NCBI GenBank assembly: GCA_946534775.1
Contig: CAMNCZ010000033.1
Span: forward strand, 1 to 7,960
Length of the DNA stretch: 7,960 nucleotides
Direction: 5' to 3'
Source: an uncultured Eubacteriaceae bacterium
GTDB lineage: Bacteria; Bacillota; Clostridia; Lachnospirales; CAG-274
The translations under genes were made by a program, and so were the position numbers. Under the pieces are notes generated by a model. It did no database searches. It was not told the DNA's origin and saw only the letters and a list, made by a program, of their open reading frames with translations. Below, in pieces: positions 6,341-7,960 of this stretch; the first letter of the stretch is position 1, and the number at the start of each line of letters is the position of its first letter.

Positions 6341-7960
6341 TTAAAAACTGTAATTTGGATTAAGCGATATATTTATGCCTATATCGTCAAGCGGCATATA
6401 TGCACGAAGTTTCGCAACCGTATATAAAACATAGTTTTTTATTTTTTCGCTGTCATCGGATTTCACCATCATACGCCAGCGAAATTTGCCGCCGATCTTT
6501 GAAATTATCGCAGGAGTCGGCTCAAACAGCGTAAACTCCGTTTTTTTATTGTATCGCTGCATTATCTCGAAAAGCGTCATTATACAGCGGTATACCTTTT
6601 CTTCATCCTCGCCCGATACAAGCACAAAAAAAATATTTGTAAAAGGCGGATATTTCATAAGCCTGCGGAAAGCGGCCTCCTGCGTGTAAAAATCCTCATA
6701 ACTGCCGTTTACCGCCGCCTGTATGCTGTAATGTTCGGGTGAATAGGTTTGTACAAAAACACGCCCCGGCAGATCGGCACGGCCTGCGCGGCCCGCGACC
6801 TGCGTAATAAGCTGATACGTTATCTCGCCCGAATGATAATCATTCATATTAAGCGAAAGGTCCGCCGCTATTACGCCGACAAGCGTAACATTGGGAAAAT
6901 CAAGCCCCTTTGCTATCATCTGCGTTCCCACCAGTATATCCGCCCCGCCGTTTCTGAAAGTATCCAGTATTTCGGCGTGACTGTTTTTGGCTGATGTGGT
7001 ATCGGCATCCATACGCAGTATTCTTGCCTGCGGAAACAGACGCTGTGTTTCCTGCTCTATTTTTTGCGTACCCGTACCGAAATAACGGATATGCTTTGAA
7101 CCGCACTGCGGACATTTTTCGGGCACTTCCGCCGAAGCACCGCAGTAATGACACATAAGGCTGTTTGAAAACTTATGGTATGTATAGCTCACATTGCACT
7201 GTGCGCAGGTCATAACATAACCGCACTCACGGCACGAAACAAAGGTAGAATATCCTCGTCTGTTCAAAAACAGGATAGTCTGCTTTTGCTCTTCAAGGTT
7301 TTGCTTTATTGCATCATACAATTCCCTGCCGAAAATACTTCGGTTGCCGCAGGCAAGTTCCTCACGCATATCTATAAGCGTTATCTGCGGCGGCGTAAGG
7401 TTTATTCTGTTTTTCATTTCGCAAAGCCTGTACAGACCCATACCTACATTGCTGTAGCTTGTTACCGACGGCGTTGCACTGCCCAGAACAAGCGGACAAC
7501 CGTAAAGCTCGGAAAGTTTTTCGGCAACTTCACGCGCATCGTATTTCGGCGACTGTACATCTGCCCTGTACGCAGCCTCGTGTTCCTCGTCGATTATTAT
7601 CATACCCAGTTTTTCAAACGGCGTAAATATCGCCGATCTGGGGCCTATCATAACCGATATCTCATTACTGCGCGCCCTGCGCCATTGGTCATAGCGTTCT
7701 CCGTCCGACATTCTTGAATGGGTAACGGCGACCGCATCACCAAAGCGCGAAACAAACCTGTCTACCGTCTGCGGTGTAAGCGATATTTCGGGCACAAGCA
7801 CTATCGCCTGTTTTCCCGCTTTTATCGTCTGCTCTATTGCCCGCAGATAGACCTCCGTTTTGCCGCTTCCCGTAACACCCATCAAAAGCACGGGTCTGCT
7901 GTCCTTCGAAAGAATGGTATCAACCGCCGCCTGCTGCTCGCTGTTCAATTCAAACGGCGA
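6341..7960 (-). CDS. priA: Primosomal protein N' (PriA replication-restart helicase), 5' end beyond the window
   Basis: PriA is a superfamily 2 3'-to-5' DNA helicase that recognises stalled forks and D-loops and starts primosome assembly. The visible 539 residues hold the helicase core and C-terminus; about 200 N-terminal residues (the DNA 3'-end-binding and winged-helix parts) lie outside the window. The frame stays open to the last base. Numbered from the Leu (TTG, 7946-7948) of LNSEQQAAV: Walker A GVTGSGKT (24-31), DEEH (120-123), GSATPS (156-161), and eight zinc-binding cysteines (239, 242, 248, 251, 266, 269, 279, 282) in the insertion between the helicase lobes. Motif V is around GTQMIAKGLDFPNV (341-354) and motif VI QVAGRAGR (383-390). 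All key residues are intact. The TTG is internal: EQQ is a conserved point inside the family and SPFE is encoded before it. The def and fmt genes that often follow priA in Bacillota are absent; the SLH gene starts 80 nt downstream. Confidence 0.97.
   Translation of the reverse strand, partial: SPFELNSEQQAAVDTILSKDSRPVLLMGVTGSGKTEVYLRAIEQTIKAGKQAIVLVPEISLTPQTVDRFVSRFGDAVAVTHSRMSDGERYDQWRRARSNEISVMIGPRSAIFTPFEKLGMIIIDEEHEAAYRADVQSPKYDAREVAEKLSELYGCPLVLGSATPSVTSYSNVGMGLYRLCEMKNRINLTPPQITLIDMREELACGNRSIFGRELYDAIKQNLEEQKQTILFLNRRGYSTFVSCRECGYVMTCAQCNVSYTYHKFSNSLMCHYCGASAEVPEKCPQCGSKHIRYFGTGTQKIEQETQRLFPQARILRMDADTTSAKNSHAEILDTFRNGGADILVGTQMIAKGLDFPNVTLVGVIAADLSLNMNDYHSGEITYQLITQVAGRAGRADLPGRVFVQTYSPEHYSIQAAVNGSYEDFYTQEAAFRRLMKYPPFTNIFFVLVSGEDEEKVYRCIMTLFEIMQRYNKKTEFTLFEPTPAIISKIGGKFRWRMMVKSDDSEKIKNYVLYTVAKLRAYMPLDDIGINISLNPNYSF

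Noticed and set aside
7175..7717. Plus-strand open frame of 180 codons antisense to priA
   Set aside because: It lies wholly opposite conserved helicase and zinc-binding motifs and shows no domain of its own.
7946..7948. TTG as a start codon for the PriA fragment
   Set aside because: The frame stays open upstream to the window edge, and EQQ plus Walker A are internal to PriA; the TTG is an internal Leu codon.

Overview
The window looks like chromosomal DNA from an anaerobic Bacillota (Clostridia-type) genome. The pointers are strong AGGAG-type ribosome binding sites, very AT-rich spacers between moderately AT-rich genes, a Gram-positive type lipoprotein and secretion signals, an S-layer homology (SLH) wall-anchoring protein and a YkuD L,D-transpeptidase with a wall-spanning linker. 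No genus can be assigned from the sequence alone. All five genes are on the minus strand, so transcription runs from high to low coordinates. No credible plus-strand gene, RNA gene, mobile element or CRISPR array was seen, and no gap between genes exceeds 184 bases.

In transcription order: (1) the C-terminal ~540 residues of the replication-restart helicase PriA (6341-7960, 5' end outside the window); (2) a secreted 675-residue protein with two YcdB/YcdC-like (PepSY-type) repeats and C-terminal SLH repeats (4233-6260); (3) 22 nt downstream, a secreted L,D-transpeptidase with a Pro/Asp/Asn-rich linker and a C-terminal Ig-like domain (3380-4210); (4) after a clear intrinsic terminator, a 332-residue predicted lipoprotein of unknown function (2287-3285); (5) after a 184-base AT-rich spacer with a candidate promoter, an EF-G-2-type translation factor paralogue (9-2102).

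Genes 2 and 3 form an apparent bicistron for two exported cell-envelope proteins: one that would bind the wall and one that would modify peptidoglycan. The lipoprotein follows behind a terminator that can also fold into a competing structure, so it may depend on read-through. PriA and the EF-G paralogue are cytoplasmic information-processing genes that flank this envelope block and have no evident functional link to it.

No obviously new multi-gene system is visible. The points most worth a second look are the NGMD (instead of NKxD) guanine-recognition motif of the EF-G paralogue, the attenuator-like overlapping hairpins between the transpeptidase and lipoprotein genes, the SLGC active-site variant and cysteine pairs of the transpeptidase, and the unrecognised lipoprotein.
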